Part shown: positions 53,411 through 61,325 of the stretch, in pieces
Position numbering within the stretch: position 1 is the stretch's first letter
Layout of the letters: each line of letters starts with the position of its first letter
Source: an uncultured Collinsella sp.
GTDB taxonomy: Bacteria; Actinomycetota; Coriobacteriia; Coriobacteriales; Coriobacteriaceae
Direction: 5' to 3'
NCBI GenBank assembly: GCA_958421275.1
Contig: CATZLI010000001.1
Coordinates: 124,001 to 188,000, forward strand
DNA length: 64,000 bases
The notes under the pieces: generated by a model
What the model saw: only the letters and a program-made list of their open reading frames with translations
What the model was told of the DNA's origin: nothing
Database searches by the model: none
Made by a program: the position numbers and the translations under genes

Positions 53411-54841
53411 ATGACGAACAAAGAGCTGGCTCAAAAGCTGCTGGACCTTTTGGGCGGTAAAGACAACGTGCTCGCAAACGCGGCGTGCATGACGCGCCTG
53501 CGCGTGACCGTCAAAGACGCGGGCAACGTCGACACGGAGGGCATTAAGGCACTCGACGGCGTGATGGGCCTGGTCGAGGACGACACGATGCAGATCGTGC
53601 TGGGTCCGGGCAAGGTGAATAAGGTGCTCGAGGAGTTCTCCAAGCTCACCGGCCTTGCGAAAGGCGTTGCTGACGAGAGCGTGGTTGACGCTGCGGCCAC
53701 AAACAAGGCCGCGCAGAAGGCCAAGTACGAGTCCAAGCCGGTTCAGGCCTTCCTCAAGAAGATTTCCAATGTCTTCGTCGCCCTGCTTCCCGGCATCATT
53801 GCGGCTGGCCTCATCAACGGTATCTGCAACGTCATTAACGTTTCGACGGCAGGCGCGCTTGCAGGCGAGTGGTGGTACCAGGGCATTCGTTCCATGGGCT
53901 GGGCCCTGTTTGCCTATCTGCCTATCTTGGTGGGCTATAACGCGGCGCGTGAGTTTGGTGGCTCCGCTGCGCTGGGCGGCATCGCCGGCATGATGTGTAT
54001 CGCCAACAGTGCCATGCCCCTGCTTGCGCCTGGCGCGGCTGATCCTGCCACTGCCATTCTGCTGCCGCTCACCAATGCGCAGTACAACCCCGCAGCGGGC
54101 GGCATGATCGCGGCTCTCATCGCTGGTGCATTTTTTGCCTGGATGGAGCGTCAGATTCGCAAGGTTATGCCCAACGCACTCGACACGTTCTTGTCCCCGC
54201 TGCTGGTGCTCATCATCGGCGCCTTTGCTCTGATGCTCGTCATCCAGCCGGTTGGCGCATGGCTGACGACTGCCATCTTTAGCGTTTTGACCTTTATCTT
54301 CGAGAAACTGGGCGTCCTGGGCGGCTATATCCTGTCGGCAGGCTTCTTGCCGCTGGTGTCCGTCGGCCTGCATCAGGCGCTCACGCCGATCCACGCTATG
54401 CTCAACGATCCCGACGGCGCTACCAAGGGTATCAATTACCTGCTTCCCATCCTTATGATGGCTGGCGGCGGCCAGGTCGGTGCCGGTTTGGCGCTGTACT
54501 TTAAGACCAAGAACGCCAAGCTCAAGAAGTACGTCGCAGAGTCCATTCCCGTTGGAATCCTGGGTGTGGGCGAGCCTCTGATGTATGCTGTTACGCTGCC
54601 GCTCGTTCGTCCGTTTGTGACGGCCTGCCTGGGTGCCGGATTTGGCGGCGCGCTCGCGGCGCTGCTTCACATCGGCACGGTTTCTCAGGGCGTTTCCGGT
54701 CTGTTTGGCCTGCTGATCGTCGTTCCTGGCCAGCAGCTCGGCTACGTTGCCGCTATGCTGCTTGCCTATGCCGCCGGCTTTGTCCTGACGTGGTTCTTTG
54801 GCGTCGACGAGCAGAAGATCAACGAGTTCTTTGGCGAGTAG
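53411..54841 (+). CDS. PTS transporter subunit IIBC, MurNAc/disaccharide type (MurP-like)
   Basis: 476 aa. An N-terminal EIIB domain with phosphorylated C26 (N-A-A-C-M-T-R-L-R-V-T-V) is joined to a glucose/sucrose-family EIIC domain of about ten helices. No EIIA domain is present, so a general EIIA must donate phosphate. Placement between murQ and mupG points to uptake of MurNAc or the GlcNAc-MurNAc disaccharide, as for S. aureus MurP; the sugar is inferred from context. AAGGAGG precedes the ATG. Confidence 0.88.
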   Translation: MTNKELAQKLLDLLGGKDNVLANAACMTRLRVTVKDAGNVDTEGIKALDGVMGLVEDDTMQIVLGPGKVNKVLEEFSKLTGLAKGVADESVVDAAATNKAAQKAKYESKPVQAFLKKISNVFVALLPGIIAAGLINGICNVINVSTAGALAGEWWYQGIRSMGWALFAYLPILVGYNAAREFGGSAALGGIAGMMCIANSAMPLLAPGAADPATAILLPLTNAQYNPAAGGMIAALIAGAFFAWMERQIRKVMPNALDTFLSPLLVLIIGAFALMLVIQPVGAWLTTAIFSVLTFIFEKLGVLGGYILSAGFLPLVSVGLHQALTPIHAMLNDPDGATKGINYLLPILMMAGGGQVGAGLALYFKTKNAKLKKYVAESIPVGILGVGEPLMYAVTLPLVRPFVTACLGAGFGGALAALLHIGTVSQGVSGLFGLLIVVPGQQLGYVAAMLLAYAAGFVLTWFFGVDEQKINEFFGE

Positions 54842-54908
54842 TTTGATATCGCGAGCCGTGTTGCTCGGGGCTCGCGGTGCGCGGCAGATTTCTTGATGCT
54901 ATGGTTGT

Positions 54909-54942
54909 GCCGGCGGGGCTAACTGCTCCGCCGGCCTTTTTT
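54909..54942 (+). terminator. Strong terminator between the PTS gene and mupG
   Basis: GCCGGCGG (54909-54916) pairs with CCGCCGGC (54928-54935), extended by inner pairs, and is followed by six T (54937-54942). The T-run abuts the AAAGGAG ribosome site of mupG, so mupG expression needs read-through or a promoter not seen. Confidence 0.85.
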
Positions 54943-54958
54943 AAAGGAGCGTTGAAGC

Positions 54959-56011
54959 GTGAAAACGGGTATTTCGATTTATCTTTCCAGCCCTCTGCAG
55001 GATATTGAGCGGACGATTGAGCGTGGTGCCGCGGCGGGTGCGCGCTATGCGTTCACCTCGCTGCATATTCCCGAGGATGGGGGAGCGGCGTATGCCGATA
55101 AGGTCCGTCATGTGCTGTCGCTGCTTTCCGCCCGCGGCATTGCGCTCATTGCCGATGTGGGGCCGCGTACGTGCGATTTGCTCGGGCTTGAGCGTATCGA
55201 GGACCTGCGCGATCTGGGGTTGGAATACCTTCGTTTGGACTATGGCTTTAGCGCCCAGCGGGTCGCGGAGCTGTCCGGTGTATTTCGCATTGTGGTCAAT
55301 GCATCGACGGTGAGTTCTGATGAAATCGCATCGTGGCGTGAAGCCGGCGCCGATGTGACTCGTTTTGCCGCCTGCCACAATTTTTACCCCAAGCCTTATA
55401 CCGGTTTAGCTCTTGAAGATGTTGCTCGGACGAATCTTCGTCTTGCGGCGCTTGGATTCGAAATCATGGCTTTTGTGCCGGGTGATGCTAACGTTCGCGG
55501 GCCGGTATTCGAGGGACTGCCGACGGTCGAGGCGCAGCGCGGTCGCGCGTCAAAGGTTGCTCTCAATATGCTTGAGCTTGCACATGGCGCCGATTGCGAC
55601 ATTGTGTTGGTCGGCGACCCCGATCTTTCCGATGCGGGCTGGGCGCAGTTTGCTCAAGTTTCCGCCGGATACGTGGATTTGCAATGCGAGCTTGAGCCCG
55701 GTTATGCCTATGTGCGCGGGCAGATTCATCACGACCGGCCCGACTCGAGTGTCCTCATCTTTAGGTCTCAGGAGTCACGTACGAAGCTTAAGCCGGATTC
55801 CGTGCCGACGGATGCCGGAGCCGGCCTGCCGCGAAAGGCGGGGTCGATCGCTGTGAGCAATAGCGGATATGGGCGCTACGAAGGCGAGCTTGAGATTGCG
55901 CGGGTCGATCTTCCCGGTGACGAGCGCATGAACGTTGCGGGCCATATCACGCCCGAGGCAATGGAACTGCTGCCGTTTATCAAGCGCGGATTCGGGGTAC
56001 GGTTCGTTTAA
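54959..56011 (+). CDS. mupG: 6-phospho-N-acetylmuramidase family protein (MupG/DUF871)
   Basis: 350 aa, GTG start after AAAGGAG. It has a TIM-barrel start G-I-S-I-Y-L-S-S-P and the DUF871 pattern T-S-L-H-I-P-E-D. R-L-D-Y-G-F and N-A-S-T-V are mid-barrel, and H-N-F-Y-P-K-P-Y-T-G-L carries the conserved core. Members cleave GlcNAc-MurNAc6P to GlcNAc and MurNAc-6P, the substrate of MurQ. Synteny with murR, murQ and the PTS gene supports this. The terminator just upstream suggests regulated read-through. Confidence 0.88.
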   Translation: MKTGISIYLSSPLQDIERTIERGAAAGARYAFTSLHIPEDGGAAYADKVRHVLSLLSARGIALIADVGPRTCDLLGLERIEDLRDLGLEYLRLDYGFSAQRVAELSGVFRIVVNASTVSSDEIASWREAGADVTRFAACHNFYPKPYTGLALEDVARTNLRLAALGFEIMAFVPGDANVRGPVFEGLPTVEAQRGRASKVALNMLELAHGADCDIVLVGDPDLSDAGWAQFAQVSAGYVDLQCELEPGYAYVRGQIHHDRPDSSVLIFRSQESRTKLKPDSVPTDAGAGLPRKAGSIAVSNSGYGRYEGELEIARVDLPGDERMNVAGHITPEAMELLPFIKRGFGVRFV

Positions 56012-56103
56012 CGTGTGACCTGCGGGCTACAATTGGCCCATCATACGAAGGCGCCTCGTGTGGCGTGTGCCTGCGTTGGCCGATCTATATTCGGAGGATT
56101 CCC

Positions 56104-56463
56104 ATGACTGTACTGTTTGTTGAATATCCCAAGTGCTCGACCTGTAAGAAGGCCAAGGCATGGCTGGACGAACATGGGGTAGAGTATATCGATCGCGATA
56201 TCGTTTTGGACAATCCCACGGCTGATGAGCTTGCGACCTGGATTGCTCGTTCGGGGCTGCCGGTGCGGCGCTTCTTTAATTCATCGGGCATGAAATATCG
56301 AGAGCTGGGCCTGAAGGCGCGTCTGGATGCGGGCATGACGGATCGGGAGTGCTACGAGCTGCTGGCGACCGACGGCATGCTGGTCAAGCGTCCGCTGCTG
56401 GTGGGCGACGACTTTGCGATTCCCGGCTTTAGGGAAGCGGCTTGGGCCGAGGCGTTGCTGTAG
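56104..56463 (+). CDS. ArsC/Spx-like thioredoxin-fold protein
   Basis: 119 aa from ATG 56104 (GGAGG upstream). Thioredoxin-like fold with C-S-T-C-K-K-A near residue 12, and R-F-F-N-S-S-G and K-R-P-L-L-V motifs of the ArsC/YffB/Spx family. True arsenate reduction is uncertain; no arsR or arsB is near. It resembles the YffB-type members whose role is unknown. A three-hairpin repeat array follows directly. Confidence 0.85.
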   Translation: MTVLFVEYPKCSTCKKAKAWLDEHGVEYIDRDIVLDNPTADELATWIARSGLPVRRFFNSSGMKYRELGLKARLDAGMTDRECYELLATDGMLVKRPLLVGDDFAIPGFREAAWAEALL

Positions 56464-56470
56464 CGGCTGC

Positions 56471-56640
56471 GGAAAGTGCGACCCGGAATTCGCTTCCAGA
56501 ATGGGATGCGCTTTCCCAAAGTGGCCGGTTGCGGAAAGCACGTCCCATTCTGAGCTTCGATTGTGGGACACGGTTTCCGGTTGAGGGCTCGACGGGAAAG
56601 TGGGGACCAGTTTGAGCTTGAAATCTGGGGCGCACTTTCC
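56471..56640. repeat. Array of three 46-bp hairpins, family E, 62-bp period
   Basis: Hairpins at 56471-56516, 56533-56578 and 56595-56640, each exactly 46 bp, with arms GGAAAG... and ...(C/G)TTTCC, separated by 16-bp spacers. Interiors hold secondary pairing (GTCCCA/TGGGAC in unit 2; CCAG.../...CTGG in unit 3). It lies between the convergent ArsC-like gene and the gene at 56660. Confidence 0.85.
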
Positions 56641-56659
56641 GCCGGCGGGCCTGCCCCAG

Positions 56660-57070
56660 TCAGTCCGCCAGCTGTGCCCATTCGTGCGGATCGTAGACCT
56701 TTACGTGTTTGTTGGGCTTGCCGCTCCAGTACTCCTCGTCCATAAAGGGCAGATATGCCTGAACGCCGGGGCAGATAAAGGGAATCCGCTGCTGTTGCAG
56801 TCGCTCGCGCTGGCGCTGCTCCAGGTGCGCCTCGGATATGACGGTCGGCATACCGGACAACTCGACGAGGCTTGCCTGGATTCGCTTAAGGTCGGGGAGT
56901 CCCGCGTGCCATGACATCCGCATGATCAAAAAGGATGCACGGCGGTATTTTGCCTGCACCACAGTAATGGCGGGGCGCAGTGTGGGATGGATTTTGTCCC
57001 GTTCGGGCCAAAGGTCGGCAGTGATCTCAAGGCCCAGGGTCTCCCATAGGTAATCAAGCTCTTCGTCCAT
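56660..57070 (-). CDS. Uncharacterised 136-aa protein
   Basis: 136 aa, ATG at 57070 with GAGG upstream. No clear domain assignment. The C-terminal I-P-F-I-C-P-G-V-Q-A-Y-L-P-F-M-D pattern recalls the tail of some MarR-like winged-helix proteins, but the DNA-binding part is not evident, so it may be a truncated relative. The middle carries a Gln/Arg/Glu-rich helix. The stop is TGA, rare in this window, which may hint at later acquisition. Function unknown. Confidence 0.6.
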   Translation of the reverse strand: MDEELDYLWETLGLEITADLWPERDKIHPTLRPAITVVQAKYRRASFLIMRMSWHAGLPDLKRIQASLVELSGMPTVISEAHLEQRQRERLQQQRIPFICPGVQAYLPFMDEEYWSGKPNKHVKVYDPHEWAQLAD

Positions 57071-57235
57071 GGCGCCTCGATATCTACGCGATCATTGATA
57101 CTTCGATTGTGTTGCCTGGTGCTATCGTTTTCACGGTAGAATCTGCCAACGGTTGACGGCTACCGCTCGCGGCGTTTTGCCCTTCGTGTACAGCGGTTGG
57201 CTTCACAGGTCCTTCACGGGTTGGACTAAATTAGG

Positions 57236-57270
57236 CCAATTTGACTGAATTTCAAAAAAGTCAAAATTGG
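57236..57270. promoter_or_regulatory. Inverted repeat upstream of the tRNA genes
   Basis: CCAATTTGACT (57236-57246) and AGTCAAAATTGG (57259-57270) form imperfect arms in an AT-rich gap 77 nt before tRNA-Gln. It may be a promoter-linked site for the tRNA pair. The remaining 276-nt gap holds nothing else I can name. Confidence 0.3.
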
Positions 57271-57346
57271 GGCTTGCGTCACGGCGAGACTTCCCGTATA
57301 TTTCTTTCTTGCGCAAAGGCACAGCCGAGCGCAGCGATGCAGTCAT

Positions 57347-57420
57347 TGGGATGTCGTCTAATGGCAGGACAGCGGATTCTGGTTCCGTCAATGGGGGTTC
57401 GACTCCCTCCATCCCAGCCA
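57347..57420 (+). tRNA. tRNA-Gln (CUG)
   Basis: 74 nt with encoded CCA. The acceptor TGGGATG pairs with CATCCCA; the anticodon loop TTCTGGT sits on a CGGA/TCCG stem, anticodon CTG; the T-arm has GTTCGACTC. The U1-A72 pair is usual for tRNA-Gln. It is followed 17 nt later by tRNA-Glu. Confidence 0.95.
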
Positions 57421-57437
57421 TTGCATTTGCTACATAT

Positions 57438-57514
57438 GGCCCGTTCGTCTAGCGGTTTAGGACGCCGCCCTCTCAAGGCGGAGATCACCAGTTCGAATCT
57501 GGTACGGGCTACCA
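57438..57514 (+). tRNA. tRNA-Glu (CUC)
   Basis: 77 nt with encoded CCA. Anticodon stem CCGCC/GGCGG with loop CTCTCAA, anticodon CTC; T-arm CCAG-TTCGAAT-CTGG. Aligning the D-arm with other tRNA-Glu puts the acceptor at GGCCCGT/ACGGGCT, which makes the first pair G1-U72. It is followed by a terminator. Confidence 0.93.
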
Positions 57515-57524
57515 AAATTGAACG

Positions 57525-57552
57525 CCCGGGCCTCGTAAGAGACCCGGGTTTT
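57525..57552 (+). terminator. Terminator after the tRNA pair
   Basis: CCCGGG (57525-57530) pairs with CCCGGG (57543-57548), with added inner CTC/GAG pairing, then TTTT. Confidence 0.8.
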
Positions 57553-57608
57553 GTGTATTGACCGTATATACGGCGCCTGCCGTGTTTCGCTCAGATCGAG
57601 GAGTAGCC

Positions 57609-58514
57609 ATGGATCTGCCCATCAGCTTGCAAGACATCACGTATGCCGAGAACTATCTGGCGCAGGGCGACCTGGCTACGGCGACGCCGCTGCTGGAGCG
57701 TCTGGTGGAGCTCGCCGAGGAGTATATCGACGCTGAGTGCAAGACGGAGGAGAAGCGCCAATACTTTAGCTTCGATAGCAAGTTTGAGCGCTTGGCCTAT
57801 CGCCGCGTGGAGAAGGATCCGCGCGAGCTCGTGCAGGTCGAGGTGCCGTTTGACCGCCTGTACTCTGACATGGCGTTTGCCTACATTCGCCAGCAGGATT
57901 ATGTGAGCGCTCGTAATGCCCTGATGCAGGCTGTGCGTTGGGACCCCATGAACTGCAACTATCGCTTGGATTTGGCCGAGCTGTTCCGCGCACTCGAGGA
58001 CAAGCAGGAATGGGCATCGCTCTCGTTCTCGGTGCTGGAGCGTGCAAGCGATGGCAAGTGCGCCGCCCGCGCCTACGCCAATCTAGGCCAGTATTTCTTG
58101 GAGCCCGAGACCGAGAACGTTTCGGCTGCCGTGGGCTGCGCGCGTCTGGCGCTGCGCCTGGCGCCCAACGATGCGCATACGACGCGCCTGCTCAACAAGA
58201 TCCATACCACCTATCCGGATGCCGCCGATGAGAGCGACGACCACGTGATGGGTGAACTGGCCCTGCAAGGTGTGCCGACCTCGCCTTCGGCCGAGATTGC
58301 CATCTGCCTGATTATGTGCGCGACCGATGCTGCAAGTGACGGCGACAAGCAGGAGGCGACGCGCCTGACGGTGCGTGCTCGCGACTTGGTGGGCGAGGAG
58401 GCCTGCGCGGCGATTATCAAACTGGTGCGCGAGAGCGACGCCGAGCTCAATGCCGAGCGCAAGGCTGCGGGCTCAAACGCCGACGGCGCCAAGGAGGCCG
58501 GCGATGCCCAGTAA
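57609..58514 (+). CDS. Tetratricopeptide-repeat protein
   Basis: 301 aa from ATG 57609 (GAGGAG upstream). Helical protein with several TPR-like units: A-E-N-Y-L-A-Q-G-D-L-A-T-A-T-P-L-L near 13, M-A-F-A-Y-I-R-Q-Q-D-Y-V-S-A-R-N-A-L near 88, and later degenerate ones. No signal peptide or membrane helix, so cytoplasmic and probably a protein-protein adaptor. The end overlaps smpB by 11 nt, a coupling that may link it to ribosome rescue, but its partner is unknown. Confidence 0.82.
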   Translation: MDLPISLQDITYAENYLAQGDLATATPLLERLVELAEEYIDAECKTEEKRQYFSFDSKFERLAYRRVEKDPRELVQVEVPFDRLYSDMAFAYIRQQDYVSARNALMQAVRWDPMNCNYRLDLAELFRALEDKQEWASLSFSVLERASDGKCAARAYANLGQYFLEPETENVSAAVGCARLALRLAPNDAHTTRLLNKIHTTYPDAADESDDHVMGELALQGVPTSPSAEIAICLIMCATDAASDGDKQEATRLTVRARDLVGEEACAAIIKLVRESDAELNAERKAAGSNADGAKEAGDAQ

Positions 58515-58974
58515 GCGCGAGCGCAAACTCATTTCCAAGAATCGCTCGGCACATCACGAGTACTTTATCGATGAGACATTTGAGTGCGGTATTGAACTGA
58601 GTGGCACCGAGGTCAAGTCGATTCGCGAGCGCGCCTGCCAGATCACCGATACCTTCGCGCTGATCCGCGGCGGGGAGTGCTGGCTCGTCGGCCTGCATAT
58701 CCACCCTTATAGCCATGGTGGCGTGTGGAATCGCGATCCCGACCGTCGGCGTCGTCTGCTGCTGCACCGCAAGGAGATTGACTTTCTTGACGGCAAACTT
58801 CGCAACCGTGGTTATGCGCTGGTTCCGTTGGAGCTCTACTTTAATACCGACGGCCGCGTAAAGCTGCTGCTGGGTCTAGGTCGCGGCAAGAAGCTCTACG
58901 ACAAGCGCGAGGACATGGCCAAGCGTGATGTCCAACGCGAGATCGACCGCGCCCTTAAGGAACGCAACCGCTAG
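58504..58974 (+). CDS. smpB: SsrA-binding protein SmpB
   Basis: 156 aa from ATG 58504 with AAGGAGG 6 nt upstream, inside the TPR gene. Motifs: K-N-R-S-A-H-H-E-Y-F-I, G-I-E-L-S-G-T-E-V-K-S-I-R and a C-terminal basic tail with G-R-G-K-K-L-Y-D-K-R. It binds tmRNA and delivers it to stalled ribosomes. No tmRNA gene (ssrA) is recognisable in the window. A family A palindrome begins 13 nt after the stop. Confidence 0.95.
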   Translation: MPSKRERKLISKNRSAHHEYFIDETFECGIELSGTEVKSIRERACQITDTFALIRGGECWLVGLHIHPYSHGGVWNRDPDRRRRLLLHRKEIDFLDGKLRNRGYALVPLELYFNTDGRVKLLLGLGRGKKLYDKREDMAKRDVQREIDRALKERNR

Positions 58975-58986
58975 GCACTCTGTATA

Positions 58987-59053
58987 AGTTGCGGTGGAAT
59001 ACGGACTGTTTTGCCTGTTTGAGGGGCTATTCAGTCCCTATTTCACCGCAACT
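58987..59053. repeat. 67-bp palindromic element, family A, copy 4
   Basis: Arms 58987-59011 and 59029-59053; one A-to-G change in the left arm, centre 17 nt. It lies directly downstream of smpB. Confidence 0.88.
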
Positions 59054-59180
59054 GCGGGCGTCTCATCTTTCTTACTGTTCTGACACATATGTCTTAAAGG
59101 CGGCGTCCGTTATGGGTGCCGCCTTTTTTGTGGGTACATACATTCATGAGGTTCCAACCCGAGCTAGGGGAGTGATCGTT

Positions 59181-59684
59181 ATGGACAAAACTGCGTTCTT
59201 TACCATGCCGAGCGGTCTGTACGTGGTGAGCGCTGCGGCAGACGGGTTGCGCGCCGGCTGCGTCATCAACACTGCGGTGCAGGTGACGTCCATGCCGCCG
59301 CGTATTTCGGTTGCCGTGAACAAGGACAATGTCACCTCGGGCGTCATCGCATCGGCCAAAGCGTTCGCGCTGACCGTGATCGATCAGACTGCCGACATGC
59401 TCTACATCGGTAACTTTGGGTTCCGCACCAGCAGCGATTATGACAAGTTTGCCAAATACGAGACCCGCGAGACGGCTCTGGGCATGCCCTATGTGCCTGA
59501 GTACGCGGCGGCCCTGTTTAGCTGCCGTTTGATCGACACTGTGGATGTGGGCACGCATCTGCTGTTTATTGGCGAGGTCGAGGATGCCGAGCGCCTGAGC
59601 GACGAGACGCCGCTGACGTACGACTACTATCACAAGGTGCTAAAGGGCAAGACGCCGCCCAAAGCCTCGTCGTATCAAGGCTAG
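59181..59684 (+). CDS. Flavin reductase-like domain protein
   Basis: 167 aa from ATG 59181 (GGGGAG 8 nt upstream). It has an FMN-binding split-barrel fold with G-C-V-I-N-T-A-V-Q-V-T-S-M-P-P-R-I-S-V-A-V-N-K near the N-terminus and H-L-L-F-I-G-E-V near the C-terminus. Such proteins are often fused or adjacent to rubredoxins, and a rubredoxin gene follows 88 nt downstream, suggesting electron transfer between them. Role in oxygen or other detoxification is inference. Confidence 0.85.
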   Translation: MDKTAFFTMPSGLYVVSAAADGLRAGCVINTAVQVTSMPPRISVAVNKDNVTSGVIASAKAFALTVIDQTADMLYIGNFGFRTSSDYDKFAKYETRETALGMPYVPEYAAALFSCRLIDTVDVGTHLLFIGEVEDAERLSDETPLTYDYYHKVLKGKTPPKASSYQG

Positions 59685-59772
59685 AAATGTTCTAAAAATA
59701 CTTGCATTATGTTATTGAGAATATATACTAATAAGTAAGTACACCAGCAGTCACGTTCGAGAGGAGAACATC

Positions 59773-59916
59773 ATGGCTGAGGAGAAGAAGACGTATAAGT
59801 TTGTGTGCACCGTTTGCGGTTACGAGGTTGAGGTCGACACGCCCGAGCTGCCCGAGGACTACGTGTGCCCGGTCTGCGGCGTCGGCCCCGATGAGTTTGA
59901 GCTTGTCGAGGAGTAG
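59773..59916 (+). CDS. Rubredoxin
   Basis: 47 aa. C12-x2-C15-G and C32-P-V-C35-G-V-G, the FeS4 site, within a short acidic protein starting Y-K-F-V-C-T-V-C-G-Y-E-V-E. It lacks the usual D-P-A-x-G segment and is slightly shorter than classical rubredoxins (about 52 aa). AGAGGAG precedes the ATG. It likely donates electrons to the adjacent flavin protein. Confidence 0.9.
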   Translation: MAEEKKTYKFVCTVCGYEVEVDTPELPEDYVCPVCGVGPDEFELVEE

Positions 59917-59956
59917 CTCGTAGACACACGACTTGCAACAACATATAGCTCTGTCC

Positions 59957-59992
59957 AAGGGCCCCGGTCGAATTCTCGGCCGGGACCCTTTT
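59957..59992 (+). terminator. Terminator after rubredoxin
   Basis: AAGGGCCCCGGTCGA (from 59957) pairs with TCGGCCGGGACCCTT (to 59990) with two G-T wobbles, then TT. Confidence 0.75.
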
Positions 59993-60015
59993 GATTTATC
60001 TGACGGTTTAAAACG

Positions 60016-60039
60016 GTCTCACGTGTTACAGATTGAGAC
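60016..60039. repeat. Internally deleted hairpin, family F
   Basis: GTCTCA (60016-60021) ... TGAGAC (60034-60039). The right part TGTTACAGATTGAGAC equals the right arm of the 57-bp family F hairpins at 61447-61663, so this looks like a shortened copy, at the 3' end of the NRAMP gene. Confidence 0.6.
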
Positions 60040-60068
60040 GTTATATCTGGACAGTTACGCCATCCCAA

Positions 60069-61325
60069 TTACATCCCCGTTAGCAGCACGATGTCGAGAA
60101 TCGTCACGATGACGCCGATTCCTACGAGCAGCGCGTTGAGCGGGCGCGAGTTGGTGTATTTGCCCATGACGCGGGGCGAACTGGTGAGTCGTATGAGCAC
60201 AAAGACCGTAATTGGCAGCTGAAGCGACAGCAGCGCCTGACTCCAAATGAGACCCTCAAAAGGATTCGGGACGACCAAGCACGCCGCCACTGCGCCGACG
60301 AAGCAGGCCGCCACCCCGATCGAGGAATGTCGGTCGTGGATGTCGTATTCCTCGTCGAACATGCCCGCGGTGATGGTGCCCGCCGCCATGCCCGCCGTCA
60401 CACTACTCGATAGTCCCGCAAACAGCAGTGCCACCGCAAAGATGGTCGAGCTTGCCGGGCCCAGAATGGGGGAGAGCGTGGCCGCTGCGACGGCGAGGTC
60501 GTCTACGACCATGCCGTGCGCAAAGAAGGTCGTTGCGGCCAGGATGACCATGGCCGAGTTGATTGCCCAGCCCACGCCCATCGAAAAGAGCGTGTCGAAG
60601 AGCTCGTAGCGCAGACGTTCTTCGATAACCTGCTCGCCTTGGCCTTCAAAGTGCATGGATTGGATGACCTCGGAGTGCAGGAAGAGGTTGTGGGGCATAA
60701 CGACCGCGCCTAGGACACTTACGATAATCGCGGCCGAGCCGGTGGGCATACAGGGTGTGATCCAGCTTGCGGCGGCTTGCGGCCAGTCGACCTTGACTAG
60801 TGCAAGCTCGGCTAAAAACGAAAGTCCTACCACGCCTACGAAGGCGATGATCCATCGCTCGGCGCGTTTGTAGGAGCTTGTCATGAGCATGGCAATCGAT
60901 GCCGCCGCCACGATGATGCAGCCGGCGCGTACGGGCAGGCCAAAGAGCATTTGAAGCGCGATCGCACCGCCCAGGACTTCGGCCATGGCGGTGGCGACCG
61001 TGGCTAGATACGCGCTGCCGAGTATCGCACGCCCGACGAGGCGGGGTAGGTGGCGCGTCGTGGCCTCGGCAAGACACATGCCCGTGGCGATGCCCAGGTG
61101 CGCCGCGTTGTGCTGCAGCACGATGAGCATGATCGTGGACAGCGTGACGATCCACAGCAGCGCGTAGCCAAACTGCGAGCCCGCGGCCATATTGGAGGCC
61201 CAGTTGCCCGGGTCGATAAAGCCGACGGTGACGAGCAACCCGGGGCCGATATGCCGCGCAATGTCTAGGCCTCCGTGACCACCGGTGCGCCGGGAACCAA
61301 AGTGTTGTTTGAGATGGTTGAGCAT
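60069..61325 (-). CDS. NRAMP-family divalent metal transporter
   Basis: 418 aa, about eleven membrane helices. The two metal-binding motifs are intact: D-P-G-N-W in helix 1 (G-F-I-D-P-G-N-W-A-S-N) and M-P-H-N in helix 6 (V-V-M-P-H-N-L-F-L-H-S). These are typical of MntH-type manganese/iron-proton symporters; A-V-V-M at helix 6 retains the selectivity Met. It faces gltB divergently across a 521-nt region that carries the family F hairpin array. A GGTTAACC-containing stretch upstream could bind a metal regulator but does not match a consensus well. Confidence 0.92.
   Translation of the reverse strand: MLNHLKQHFGSRRTGGHGGLDIARHIGPGLLVTVGFIDPGNWASNMAAGSQFGYALLWIVTLSTIMLIVLQHNAAHLGIATGMCLAEATTRHLPRLVGRAILGSAYLATVATAMAEVLGGAIALQMLFGLPVRAGCIIVAAASIAMLMTSSYKRAERWIIAFVGVVGLSFLAELALVKVDWPQAAASWITPCMPTGSAAIIVSVLGAVVMPHNLFLHSEVIQSMHFEGQGEQVIEERLRYELFDTLFSMGVGWAINSAMVILAATTFFAHGMVVDDLAVAAATLSPILGPASSTIFAVALLFAGLSSSVTAGMAAGTITAGMFDEEYDIHDRHSSIGVAACFVGAVAACLVVPNPFEGLIWSQALLSLQLPITVFVLIRLTSSPRVMGKYTNSRPLNALLVGIGVIVTILDIVLLTGM

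Noticed and set aside
58975..59180. tmRNA gene next to smpB
   Set aside because: No tRNA-Ala-like ends or tag-peptide frame could be found; the space holds palindrome A4 and a short leader.
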